43,860 nt of DNA from IMG/VR virus record IMGVR_UViG_3300032278_004258, positions 1 through 43,860 of that record. The stretch is one strand, 5' to 3'. Within the stretch, counting starts at the first letter, position 1. Every line of letters starts with the position of its first letter. Of the stretch, positions 31,593 through 39,488 are shown piece by piece. The notes below the pieces were generated by a model. That model was not told the DNA's origin and searched no databases. It was given only the letters and a program-made list of their open reading frames with translations. This DNA comes from a virus. The translations under genes and the position numbers were made by a program.

Positions 31593-31973
31593 ATGAAGGT
31601 TCGTTTGCTCAAACAGTCCGTTTGTCAGCTGGGAGTCTTCCCGGTCAGCAGCACTCCCGACATCCCTGAAGAGCTGGCCAGCCAGTGGATTCGCGATGGC
31701 GTCGCCGAGGCGGTCAGTCCCGGCCGATCGTCGATCGAGGCAAATGGGCCCGCCCCGAAACCCGGCCAGCCGACGACGGAAGGACCGGTCACGGAACCGG
31801 AAGAAGAACACGCCCAGGCAGCTGAAGGACCCGCTCTGAAACCCGGCCAGCCGACGACGGAAGGACCGGTCACGGAACCGGAAGAAGAACACGCCCAGGC
31901 AGCTGAAGAACCCGCTCTGAAACCCGGCCAGCCGACGACGGAAGAAAAGAGGCCGCGTCGCCGCAAGGCCTGA
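31593..31973 (+). CDS. Short head-module protein with 27-residue tandem repeat
   Basis: This 126-residue protein has an N-terminal third (MKVRLLKQSVCQLGVFPVSS, DIPEELASQWIRDGVAEAV) that resembles the small proteins following phage capsid genes. After residue 50 it is disordered and repetitive: two full copies and one partial copy of KPGQPTTEGPVTEPEEEHAQ plus seven residues, then basic KRPRRRKA. The DNA repeat unit is 81 bp. Confidence 0.65.
   Translation: MKVRLLKQSVCQLGVFPVSSTPDIPEELASQWIRDGVAEAVSPGRSSIEANGPAPKPGQPTTEGPVTEPEEEHAQAAEGPALKPGQPTTEGPVTEPEEEHAQAAEEPALKPGQPTTEEKRPRRRKA
31757..31945 (+). repeat. 81-bp tandem repeat, 2.3 copies
   Basis: Units start at 31757, 31838 and 31919 (GAAACCCGGCCAGCCGACGA each time). 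The first two units differ only near position 71 (GGACCC versus GAACCC), so the duplication is very recent. Unit length is a multiple of three, keeping the frame. Confidence 0.95.
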
Positions 31974-32024
31974 CAGCTTTCGCCGACTTGCTTCAATTTC
32001 CTCCAGATACAACTTAGGGGCAAT

Positions 32025-32387
32025 ATGCACACGCAAATCAACTCCCACAAAACTCCGGGGCTTAATAGCGAACTGGACATCGCGGTTCTCGATGGACCAG
32101 GACAGGGAGGTGCCTGTCATGAGTACCACATCATCAATTGCGAGCAAGGCGTCCACGCGGTTATCCGGTTCCAGAATGGGCCAATCGAAGAGAACGGCAT
32201 CAACGGAATCACCAATGAGTCACTCCTGGCCGTCGTAGAGCATCGACTGCAGGGTTTTCAGTCTGGTCAGTTCGCCTGCCGTGAAAACGCCGTCGCTCTT
32301 ACGAAGCTGCAGGAGGCCATGATGTGGCTCCAGAAGCGAACTCGCGATCGCCTCGCCCGTGGCGTGGAAGGCTCAAGCCAGCAATAG
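32025..32387 (+). CDS. Tad1/Acb2-like signal-sequestering protein (candidate anti-defence)
   Basis: This 120-residue protein contains RFQNGPIEENGINGITNE, LLAVVEHRLQGFQSGQFACR, then ENAVALTKLQEAMMWLQKRT and a terminal RGVEG. This matches my memory of the hairpin-domain family shared by the anti-Thoeris protein Tad1 and the anti-CBASS protein Acb2. Those proteins form oligomers that bind and sequester gcADPR or cyclic oligonucleotides. The length fits Tad1 (about 120). It stands between the capsid and connector genes behind ATG 32025. Assignment is by recalled motif, not by search. Confidence 0.65.
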   Translation: MHTQINSHKTPGLNSELDIAVLDGPGQGGACHEYHIINCEQGVHAVIRFQNGPIEENGINGITNESLLAVVEHRLQGFQSGQFACRENAVALTKLQEAMMWLQKRTRDRLARGVEGSSQQ

Positions 32388-32412
32388 CCTCGCCCTCGCC
32401 TACCGCCAAATC

Positions 32413-32424
32413 CCTAACGCCTGA
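32413..32424 (+). repeat. Intergenic motif CCTAACGCCTGA
   Basis: Copy of the repeated CCTMACGCCTRA element, 9 nt before the head-tail connector start. The other copies are also immediately upstream of genes. Confidence 0.55.
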
Positions 32425-32432
32425 ATCCATCC

Positions 32433-33086
32433 ATGCCCGTTAAGCAGGTTAACAGCCAGAACTACTGGGGAAACACCCAGGCTCACGTGACGACGAGCTA
32501 TCGTCTGACCGGCGATCCTGTGGAGTTCCTCGTCGTTTCGCTGTCGGAAGTGAAGGCCAACCTGCGAATCACGTGGGAGGATGAAGACGCCCTCCTGCAG
32601 TCGTACATCGCAATCGCCGAATCGATTGTGCAGGAAGACTTGCCGGAAGTTGTGTTTCGCGAGGTCGCGATGGAGCTGACGCTGGACGAGTTTCCCAGCG
32701 AGATTCAGATTGCCCGCCTGCCGGTGCAGTCGATCGAGTCCGTCACGTACTTCGACTTGGACAACGCAGAGCAGACGCTGACGGCCGACGAAGATTTCCA
32801 CGCCGATCTCAACTCATTCCCGGCCCGACTCTGGTCCACGGCCGATCTCAATCGCGGCGTTCGTTTCTGGCCCGACGTGAAGCAGAGGCCCGGAGCAGTC
32901 GCAGTGGCCTTCACGGCGGGCTACGCCTCCGCGTCCGATGTTCCGCTCTGCTATAAGCAGCTCCTGCATCTCTGGGTGGGGCATCTCTACAAGAACCGCA
33001 CGCCAGTTGAGCAGGGCCGGCCGTCCGCGGTCCCCTACACCCTGGAATATCTGACGCAGATGCTGAGAAAGCGGAGGCTCGGATGA
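32433..33086 (+). CDS. Head-tail connector (gp6/phiE125 gp8-like)
   Basis: This 217-residue protein has VVSLSEVKANLRITWEDEDA, LLQSYIAIAESIVQEDL, the phiE125 gp8-type alpha-helical opening, and a tail FTAGYASASDVPLCYKQLLH with WVGHLYKNRTP. It is an adaptor between portal and tail. It lies in the conserved order connector, closure, gp10, completion. The next gene overlaps by 4 nt. Confidence 0.85.
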   Translation: MPVKQVNSQNYWGNTQAHVTTSYRLTGDPVEFLVVSLSEVKANLRITWEDEDALLQSYIAIAESIVQEDLPEVVFREVAMELTLDEFPSEIQIARLPVQSIESVTYFDLDNAEQTLTADEDFHADLNSFPARLWSTADLNRGVRFWPDVKQRPGAVAVAFTAGYASASDVPLCYKQLLHLWVGHLYKNRTPVEQGRPSAVPYTLEYLTQMLRKRRLG

Positions 33087-33427
33087 ATCCAGGAAAATAC
33101 CAGGATCTGATCATCGTCCAGACGGCCGGAACGGAGATCGGCGACAGCTACGAACAGACGCCCATTTACACCGACGGTCCGCAGTTTTGGGCTGAAGTCA
33201 AATTGCTCGGCGGATTTGAGATCGCCGAGAACATGATCATGCGGGGGCAAAATCAGTATCGCGTCCGCTGCGAATGGAATCCGATCGCCGCGGGACTGAA
33301 GACTGATCAGCGGCTCAAGCTGGCCCATCGTGACAACGCCATCCTGAACATCACCTCAATGCCGGAAGACATCGACGGCAACCGCGGCCGGATCGAGTTC
33401 GTCGCCGAAAGGCTCGAACATGATTAA
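33083..33427 (+). CDS. Head closure protein (SPP1 gp16-like)
   Basis: This 114-residue beta-rich protein opens with MNPGKYQDLIIVQT and has FWAEVKLLGGFEIAENMIM, YRVRCEWNPIAAGLKTDQRL and GRIEFVAERLEHD. This is the typical pattern of head-tail joining proteins that close the portal. ATG 33083 overlaps the connector stop, and its end overlaps the next gene by 8 nt. Confidence 0.8.
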   Translation: MNPGKYQDLIIVQTAGTEIGDSYEQTPIYTDGPQFWAEVKLLGGFEIAENMIMRGQNQYRVRCEWNPIAAGLKTDQRLKLAHRDNAILNITSMPEDIDGNRGRIEFVAERLEHD

Positions 33428-34103
33428 GACAACGGTCATCAAAATCGACACGCCAAACTTCACGCTTATCAACTCGGAGATCGTGAAGGGGCTCGGCACG
33501 GCCTCCCAGCGGGTCATGCTGCGGAAGTCGGCCGTGGCTCTCAAGCCACGATATACGCCTTTGGTCAAGCTCGCTCGCACGGCCTACTCCAGCGGGTTCG
33601 GAAAACGCTCTGGAACGCTGGCCCGCGCCTTCGGCCTCAAAACCTGGTCAGCCAAACGGGGATCGCCACGAGCGGCCTTGATCTTCGGCGTGAACGACAA
33701 AAAGGGGCGTTCGCGATTCCAGTCCTGGCAGCAGAAGGCGAGAAACCGCTTCATTGAAGTTATGGGCGGCGATTATCCGCTGCCTCGCCGCCTGAGTGAT
33801 CCCAATTTTCACAAGCCATCCAAGATCCTGCATCTCGTCGACAACTCCGTCAAATCGCACACGATCCGACCCAAGTACAAAAAGGTCCTCGCGGCTCCTG
33901 AACAGGGCGAGGGGGCACTCTGGCCGGTTTCCCGAAATTCCGGTGGCTGGACAGGACGGGGCGTGCTGCCTCGCATCCGCAAGAAGGGCGAAGACATCGC
34001 CCGGCGTCGGCAGCCAGCCGCCTTCAATAAGGCGTTTGAGCAGGAAGTCGGCAAGAAGCTGAAGTCAGCCTATCGCAGTGCAGCCAGAACGACCGCGTCA
34101 TGA
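33420..34103 (+). CDS. HK97 gp10-like neck/tail completion protein
   Basis: This 227-residue, strongly basic protein with KSAVALKPRYTPLVKLARTA and RSGTLARAFGLKTW fits HK97 gp10-like neck proteins in position and composition. It is longer than the usual 130-160 residues; the central insert (about 95-170, with Trp and Pro) appears particular to this phage. It probably helps join the tail to the head. Confidence 0.7.
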   Translation: MIKTTVIKIDTPNFTLINSEIVKGLGTASQRVMLRKSAVALKPRYTPLVKLARTAYSSGFGKRSGTLARAFGLKTWSAKRGSPRAALIFGVNDKKGRSRFQSWQQKARNRFIEVMGGDYPLPRRLSDPNFHKPSKILHLVDNSVKSHTIRPKYKKVLAAPEQGEGALWPVSRNSGGWTGRGVLPRIRKKGEDIARRRQPAAFNKAFEQEVGKKLKSAYRSAARTTAS

Positions 34104-34525
34104 GCGTAACAGCAGCCCTCGTCCATCGCCTCCTGCAGTTGCCGAGCCTGACTGATCTTGTCGGCACGAAAATCGGGCGTGACCAGGCTCCATCCAGCTG
34201 GGGCGGCCAAGAACCTTACATCGTCGCCCAGGGGGAAGGCGGAACTTTCCAGTTCCATGCGAGTGGAGTTGCCCGGCCGACGGAGAGTCGACTGGAGATC
34301 GAGATCTACTCGACGAACGCAGCCACGGCCGACGCCATCCAACAAGTCATTATGAATCCCGCCAACGGCATCAACCTCGGTACCTGGACCGCCAAGGGCA
34401 TCTTCGTTCAACGGTTCATGGTCGACGGTGACAGCCACAACACAGCCGCCGAAGTTGGCGGTAAACACCACCGGGACTCACAGCGAGTCCTGAGTTGCAC
34501 AGCCTGGTGGGAGGAGGCGGTATGA
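34100..34525 (+). CDS. Tail completion protein (DUF3168-like)
   Basis: This 141-residue protein starts MSVTAALVHRLLQLPSLTDL, typical of the DUF3168 tail terminator family, and continues with RLEIEIYSTNAATADAIQQV and an Arg/Trp-rich end. Start ATG 34100 overlaps the gp10-like stop. This protein should cap the tail tube and set length with the tape measure. Confidence 0.8.
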   Translation: MSVTAALVHRLLQLPSLTDLVGTKIGRDQAPSSWGGQEPYIVAQGEGGTFQFHASGVARPTESRLEIEIYSTNAATADAIQQVIMNPANGINLGTWTAKGIFVQRFMVDGDSHNTAAEVGGKHHRDSQRVLSCTAWWEEAV

Positions 34526-34707
34526 AGCCCGTAACGCTCAAGTTCACCACCAAAGGAGGCCATGAAGGCGAGCTCGAAGTCGCCGAGCTGCTGAGCGTGG
34601 ACGGCATTCCGTACGCCGGGCCTGACCTGGACACCGGGGAACGTATCTGTCGGCTCGAAGGGGCCGTTGACCTGATTCTGGGACTGCTCCGAGGAGAAGA
34701 GGAATAA
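34522..34707 (+). CDS. Small unknown tail-module protein
   Basis: This 61-residue protein at ATG 34522 overlaps the previous stop by 4 nt and ends directly before the tube gene. Sequence: beta-like start (VTLKFTTKGGHEGELEVAEL), then DTGERICRLEGAVDLIL. No family recognised. Its fixed coupling suggests a chaperone or a stoichiometric partner of tail proteins. Confidence 0.55.
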   Translation: MKPVTLKFTTKGGHEGELEVAELLSVDGIPYAGPDLDTGERICRLEGAVDLILGLLRGEEE

Positions 34708-35112
34708 ATGTCGCAATCGACAGGAACTATTGGTTACGGGTGCGGTGTCACGTTTGGCACCACCGGGGGCACTTACGAAGTGCTCAGCATTCGAGATGCT
34801 CTCACGCGAGCCGAAATCGACCTGACGCACTCCGCGTCGCCCAACAAGTCGAAAGAATACGGGGCGGGACTGGCCGATACTCGGGTCTTCGATATCGAAC
34901 TGATCTATCGCCGAGGCGAATACGCCACGCTCTACAACGGGACCATCGGCCCGGTGGAGACGATCACATTCACGATTCCCAACCCGGGCGGCACGGACGA
35001 ATCCATCCCGATCGAAGGCTTCATCACCAACCTCGGCACGGAGATCCCCGTCGAAGACCGGATGACGCGAACGGTTACGGTCCGGGAAACGCATCGTCCT
35101 GACGTTGCATAA
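34708..35112 (+). CDS. Major tail tube protein
   Basis: This 134-residue beta-rich protein has TIGYGCGVTFGTTGGTYEVL and RAEIDLTHSASPNKSKEYGA, DIELIYRRGEYATLY. This matches the small tail-tube proteins of lambda/HK97-like phages in length and position, immediately before the frameshifted chaperones. The start codon follows the upstream stop with no spacer. Confidence 0.85.
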   Translation: MSQSTGTIGYGCGVTFGTTGGTYEVLSIRDALTRAEIDLTHSASPNKSKEYGAGLADTRVFDIELIYRRGEYATLYNGTIGPVETITFTIPNPGGTDESIPIEGFITNLGTEIPVEDRMTRTVTVRETHRPDVA

Positions 35113-35133
35113 GTAATAATCGCGATAATCGCC

Positions 35134-35163
35134 GCCCTCACTGGCGATAACGCCAGTGAGGGC
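35134..35163. repeat. Intergenic hairpin repeat, copy 4
   Basis: GCCCTCACTGGC pairs with GCCAGTGAGGGC around GATAAC: a 12-bp stem, the longest of the four copies. The shared 8-bp core is 35137-35160. It lies between the tube and chaperone genes. Confidence 0.9.
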
Positions 35164-35181
35164 GTTCCTGAAAGCACTGCA

Positions 35182-35679
35182 ATGATTGGCTTCGGAAAAT
35201 CGAAGAACGTCACCCGAAAGGATCTCTTCGGGAAATTGCCCGACGAATTCGCTCTCTGCGAAGAGTGGGTCGAGATCGAAGGGCTCGGCCGACTGCTGAT
35301 CCGCGAGATGGACTCCGGGCAGCGGGACGAATGGGAGTGGATGCTGGCCAATCGCCAGGTGGCTCGGCTGACGCCCCAGCAGAAGGAATACCATAAGCTT
35401 GACCGGGATCAGATTCCGGATCCGCGCGGGCTCAAGGCATTTGTGATCTCCTGCTGCGTCATCGACCCTACGACGCAGTCTCCGATGTTCCCTCTGGGCG
35501 ACAGGGAAATTGACCGCCTCCCCAGCGGGCTGGTGACTCAGCTCTACTGGAAGTGCCTGGAAGTCTGTGGCCTTCGCGAGGCTGACTACGAGGACGCAAA
35601 AAAAAACTCCGCGACAACCCCAGCCTCCGACGACGATTCTGGCTCGCCGCCCGCTGGGGACGAACCATTGTCGAGCTGA
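35182..35679 (+). CDS. Tail assembly chaperone, G-type (zero-frame product)
   Basis: This 165-residue protein (ADxSGQRDEWEW-like acidic helix, LDRDQIPDPRGLKAFVISCC, LYWKCLEVCGL) occupies the position of the lambda gpG chaperone between tube and tape measure. Near its end is a run of nine A at 35598-35606, after which the zero frame becomes a disordered Ser/Pro tail. It probably binds the tape measure during assembly. Confidence 0.8.
   Translation: MIGFGKSKNVTRKDLFGKLPDEFALCEEWVEIEGLGRLLIREMDSGQRDEWEWMLANRQVARLTPQQKEYHKLDRDQIPDPRGLKAFVISCCVIDPTTQSPMFPLGDREIDRLPSGLVTQLYWKCLEVCGLREADYEDAKKNSATTPASDDDSGSPPAGDEPLSS
35598..35607 (+). promoter_or_regulatory. -1 programmed ribosomal frameshift site
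   Basis: Zero-frame codons read GCA AAA AAA AAC. Both A-AAA-AAA and A-AAA-AAC heptamers fit X-XXY-YYZ. Slipping by -1 enters an open frame that continues to 35927 without a stop. Confidence 0.75.
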
Positions 35680-35927
35680 GAACCGGCCGGATCGGTGAGC
35701 CGATGGGTTCCCGGGAATGGACGTTCTGGCTCGCTTACATGGACATGTACCCCTGGGGAGATGACTGGGAGCAGGCTGCGATGGTGGCCTGGTCCGGAGT
35801 GGCTCCGCACACGAAACGAACGTGTCGCATTGATGAGTTTCTGCCGACGGGCATGCGTTCCGAGCAGACTCTGAGTCGGGCAATGACACCAGAGCAGATC
35901 AAAGCCGTGCTTGTGGGCCGAAAGTAA
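35607..35927 (+). CDS. Tail assembly chaperone T-type extension (-1 frame)
   Basis: After a -1 shift, translation yields FWLAARWGRTIVELRTGR and EWTFWLAYMDMYPWGDDWEQ, like the T domain of lambda GT proteins (LAxxxGRTVxEL... then WxAYYxxEPWG). The fused product would be 248 residues from 35182. An internal ATG at 35703 could produce a 74-residue form, but the coding signal starts well before it, which favours frameshifting. The tape measure gene follows 4 bp later. Confidence 0.75.
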   Translation, partial: LRDNPSLRRRFWLAARWGRTIVELRTGRIGEPMGSREWTFWLAYMDMYPWGDDWEQAAMVAWSGVAPHTKRTCRIDEFLPTGMRSEQTLSRAMTPEQIKAVLVGRK

Positions 35928-35930
35928 GAC

Positions 35931-37802
35931 ATGGGACAAAGCTACGAAGCCGCCACGCTCTTCATGCTCTACACCAAGGGCTACGAGGACGGTGCGAAAC
36001 AGATCGTTCACTCCAACAAGAAGATCGACGCCTCGTCCAAACGAACGAAGCTCAGTGCTGCGGAGGCGTCGGCTGGTTTCGAGTTGATGCGAGCGGAAGT
36101 CGACAAGATGGCGGCCGCGGCATCCCGGATGGACGATATCGGCGGCAAGATGGGGGCCTCGATCTCGTCCGGGATCAAGTCGGCCGCGAAAGATGCCAGA
36201 CTTTTCGGGGCCGACTTGCGGAAGATCCTCTCGCCGGAGGCCTATGAGGCCAATCTGGCCCGGCTCAGGGAAGCCAATCGCAATCGCCAGCGGAATGAAC
36301 TGGAAGCCTATCTGGCCAAAGCCTGGGGAACCTCCAACCCCGAAACACTGGCTGCGTCCCAACGAGGCCGTGGCATGGGCCGTGCCTCCAGTTTCGTCGG
36401 GCAGGCGGGATTCGCGATCGAGGACTTCTCGATCGGCATGCAGCTCGGCGGCCCGCAGATGGCCATGCGCGGTGTCAGTAACAACCTCTCGATGATGGCC
36501 ATGGCGGCCGGTGGCCTCGGCGGAGCCCTGGCGGCTCTGGCGACAGTCATCACCGTCAATGTTGTACCGGCGATCTCAAAGCTCTCGCAGAGCACGAAAG
36601 TCTTCGCGGGTCTCGAAGACCGAGTGGAAGGATTCGCCCAGAAGCTGCAGTCTGCTGCCGACAAGTTGAGCTATCAGCGGCGGAATTCTGACGAGATGTT
36701 CAACTTCAACAAACTGGACGACACCAGTGGAATTGCGGAGTCAGTTCGACAGCAACGACTCACCACTGATCGAACCGCCGAGGACCTGCAGAACGCGAAG
36801 AATGATCTTAATGAGCTGATCATGCTCCGCGAACAGTTGATCTCTGACGACTTTGAAGAGTCGCAGAAGAAGAACGCCCTGCAGAAATTCATGAGTGGCG
36901 TTAGCCCGGTCATGCAGGACATGTTCAACGCCGCCTCGGACAATCTCTTCGGAACCGACGCCCTGAGCACCGGTGGCGTATGGAACAACAGCAAAGAGAT
37001 CAAGGATGAATTCAAATCGATGGAGAAGGAGATCAACGATGAGATCTCCAAGCTGAAGATGAAGCTCAAAGCCGAAGAAGGGCTGCTCTCTTCGATGACA
37101 GAAGCCGCTCCTGGCAAGTTCGCCGAGATCCTCAAGACCACAGCGGAAGAAGGCGAACAGGCGTTCGCTCGCGAAATGGCGGGAGGGCCGCTGGAGCAGC
37201 TACAGGTTGAGTATGGTGAAACGATGCGGCAGCTGGCCGAACAGCATCAGCAGGCTCTGCGAGATGCTGTTCAGGCATCCAATGGCGATCTCGAAAAACA
37301 GAAGGAACTGATTGCTGAAGTCAATGAAACCTTCGCCGGATTGAAAGATCGGCACGAGGAGCTGCACCTGAAGAAAACCGAGGAAGTTCAGAAGGAACTC
37401 GATCGGCAGAAGCAGGGAGAAATCAAGGGCATCAACAGTGCCATCGAAGACTTTGGGCAATCACTTCTCAGTCCGTATGAGCAGGAAGTCAAATCCATTG
37501 CGGACGAAGCCGCGGCCCTGCGAGAGGCTGTTCGCCAATCGGAGGCGTTGTCGGAAGAAGACAAGAAGTCTCGACTCTTGGAGATCGACCAGCTGGAGAA
37601 GCAGCGGAAATCCAAGGTCTGGGAGGACAATCAGGAGCACAGCATGAAGTCTTCCGGACAAGGCTCTCAGCTGGGGGCCCTTTACGCCGGCTCCGACGCC
37701 ATCCTGGCCGGCATGAAAGGGGCGCCGTCGAAGCAGGAAGAGCTCCTGGCACAGATCGAGAAGAATACCGGAAAGTCGCAACTGATTGCGGAGGTAGTCT
37801 AA
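35931..37802 (+). CDS. Tape measure protein
   Basis: This 623-residue protein has a long helical/coiled-coil N-terminus (HSNKKIDASSKRTKLSAAEA), a hydrophobic patch around 180-210 (MMAMAAGGLGGALAALATVI) and a C-terminal Lys/Glu-rich coil. This is the usual tape-measure layout. Tails grow by about 0.15 nm per residue, so roughly 90 nm is expected. No lytic domain is seen. A GTG-start gene follows immediately. Confidence 0.9.
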   Translation: MGQSYEAATLFMLYTKGYEDGAKQIVHSNKKIDASSKRTKLSAAEASAGFELMRAEVDKMAAAASRMDDIGGKMGASISSGIKSAAKDARLFGADLRKILSPEAYEANLARLREANRNRQRNELEAYLAKAWGTSNPETLAASQRGRGMGRASSFVGQAGFAIEDFSIGMQLGGPQMAMRGVSNNLSMMAMAAGGLGGALAALATVITVNVVPAISKLSQSTKVFAGLEDRVEGFAQKLQSAADKLSYQRRNSDEMFNFNKLDDTSGIAESVRQQRLTTDRTAEDLQNAKNDLNELIMLREQLISDDFEESQKKNALQKFMSGVSPVMQDMFNAASDNLFGTDALSTGGVWNNSKEIKDEFKSMEKEINDEISKLKMKLKAEEGLLSSMTEAAPGKFAEILKTTAEEGEQAFAREMAGGPLEQLQVEYGETMRQLAEQHQQALRDAVQASNGDLEKQKELIAEVNETFAGLKDRHEELHLKKTEEVQKELDRQKQGEIKGINSAIEDFGQSLLSPYEQEVKSIADEAAALREAVRQSEALSEEDKKSRLLEIDQLEKQRKSKVWEDNQEHSMKSSGQGSQLGALYAGSDAILAGMKGAPSKQEELLAQIEKNTGKSQLIAEVV

Positions 37803-38963
37803 GTGGACGCAATGTTCCTCGGCATCCGCAATGGTGTTGAAGCACAACTTGGGATTTCCGACGGCAGGGCCTCGGAGAAGCGACTGTTCCAGGCCGATCC
37901 AGACCTGACGCTGGGAGACCAGCTCGCCAGCATCATGGAACTGGAGGAATATCCTCAGCAGAGCGTGACCACGCATTCTCTCTTCACGCAGTTGATCTGC
38001 GAGGATGTGCGACCCAGGCACATCGCCGATTCTCTCGGTGTCTGGGAGGTCGATGTCACCTATTCCCTGACGCCGATCAACTCCACGGCCCCAGCTCCAC
38101 AGTGGGGCGACCCGCCCGAAAAGTGGTATCCGATTCTTCGCTATGGAACCGAGTCGAGACTGGTCAACGCCGACGTTAAACGGACGTCGCTCTTGACTCG
38201 CTCCCAGATTCCCTGGGGCTCCGTGATTCCCGATCGCTATGTCTCCAAAGGCGACAGCATGGAAATCATGGCGGCCAGGCTCGACTTCACGGGCGGCGGC
38301 TTCAGTAGCGGCTTCATGACGGCGGCCGGCGAAGTCTACAGCAGCCCAGCAATTCAGGTGCGTGAAATCCTCGGCGTGATGGAGTTGACCCGCTACGAAC
38401 GCGAGTTCTTTATTGGCGACGATCAGGTCACCTGGCCTGAGTACCAACTCTTCCTGATCGACAAAGTCAACAGTAAGCCCTGGTATCGCTACCCGCCGCG
38501 AACGGTCCTTCTCGAGGATATGACCGTCGACACGATCTGGCGGTATGAGCTGGCCTACAACAAGGTGACCTACCGCTTCAAGGTCGACCAGAATTTCCCC
38601 GGCCGCGACTCATATCGCAACACCAACGACCTCTCGGAGAACGGCGGGCCATGCATGACCAGCTCGCATGATCCGATCATCATGCACGGCGGGTTTATCG
38701 ATCGCTTTGGCTTGAAGATCAAAGACGGCGACGGCAACGAGATGTCCAACCCCTGGCCGATCGCCCCGTGCAATGGCTGGGAGGCCATCATGGGGGATGC
38801 TGACTACTTGACCAATCTCGGCGCTCCATTCCCGAGAGACACTTACGATCAGTCAGAGGCCGTCTACCTGCCCTTCGTGTGTTACCGCCAGAAGGACCAG
38901 TTCGACTTCAATGCTCTCGGCTTCGACCTCGACCGTTATTACCCCACTCAGTTTGCGACGTGA
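37803..38963 (+). CDS. Putative distal/minor tail protein
   Basis: This 386-residue protein has a GTG start abutting the tape measure stop. It is aromatic- and Trp-rich with no cysteine cluster; YSLTPINSTAPAPQWGDPPE, WRYELAYNKVTYRFKV and GWEAIMGDADYLTNLGAPFP do not match a family I know. Following the tape measure in one operon places it where distal tail (Dit-like) and tail-associated proteins are found. Confidence 0.55.
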   Translation: MDAMFLGIRNGVEAQLGISDGRASEKRLFQADPDLTLGDQLASIMELEEYPQQSVTTHSLFTQLICEDVRPRHIADSLGVWEVDVTYSLTPINSTAPAPQWGDPPEKWYPILRYGTESRLVNADVKRTSLLTRSQIPWGSVIPDRYVSKGDSMEIMAARLDFTGGGFSSGFMTAAGEVYSSPAIQVREILGVMELTRYEREFFIGDDQVTWPEYQLFLIDKVNSKPWYRYPPRTVLLEDMTVDTIWRYELAYNKVTYRFKVDQNFPGRDSYRNTNDLSENGGPCMTSSHDPIIMHGGFIDRFGLKIKDGDGNEMSNPWPIAPCNGWEAIMGDADYLTNLGAPFPRDTYDQSEAVYLPFVCYRQKDQFDFNALGFDLDRYYPTQFAT

Positions 38964-38966
38964 CGC

Positions 38967-39488
38967 ATGGAAAAGATCGGTGTCTTTCCACTGGAGTTCG
39001 CCCGCAAGGCGAAGAAGCACCTGGAACGCCAAATGCGGGACGGGGGTGCGGAAACGCCCCGTCAGCCTCGCACCTCAAGCGGCCGGCAAGCAAAGTGCAT
39101 GTCCTACTGGCACATCTGGTTGCAGCGTGACGTCGGCACGCTGGCAGGCGAGCTGCCGCTCGATATTCACACATTGAACGAAGATGACCAGCGATCGGTG
39201 ACGACGATCTCAATACCGTGGAACGCCGATGACGAGATCGTCAAGGATCTCTTGCGGCACATCCCCGACCTGGGAGACGGTAACGATGATGGCGACGCCA
39301 CGAACGACAAGTTCACAGTCGAAGGGCACTGGCCCTTCGTTGCCTTCAAGATTTCAAACAAGTCGGCCACTGGCCCCAGAATCCGCGTGATACGCGGAAA
39401 CGAGGGCGGCCATTCGATCGTCGCCGCGTATCCGCACATCATACCCGTCGTGTTCAATGGTGACGAAGGTGCAGGAGTCGAGCCATGA
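38967..39488 (+). CDS. Hypothetical tail-module protein
   Basis: This 173-residue protein has a basic N-terminus (EFARKAKKHLERQMRDGG) and an acidic middle rich in Asp (LGDGNDDGDATNDKF). The second half is beta-like. No family recognised. Its stop overlaps the next start (ATGA). Confidence 0.5.
   Translation: MEKIGVFPLEFARKAKKHLERQMRDGGAETPRQPRTSSGRQAKCMSYWHIWLQRDVGTLAGELPLDIHTLNEDDQRSVTTISIPWNADDEIVKDLLRHIPDLGDGNDDGDATNDKFTVEGHWPFVAFKISNKSATGPRIRVIRGNEGGHSIVAAYPHIIPVVFNGDEGAGVEP

Noticed and set aside
31757-31945. CRISPR array
   Set aside because: The repeats are contiguous 81-bp units in frame within a gene, with no spacers.
34408-35889. Long minus-strand frame (493 codons) opposite tail genes
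   Set aside because: It runs against several coupled plus-strand tail genes including tube and chaperones; no recognisable domain.
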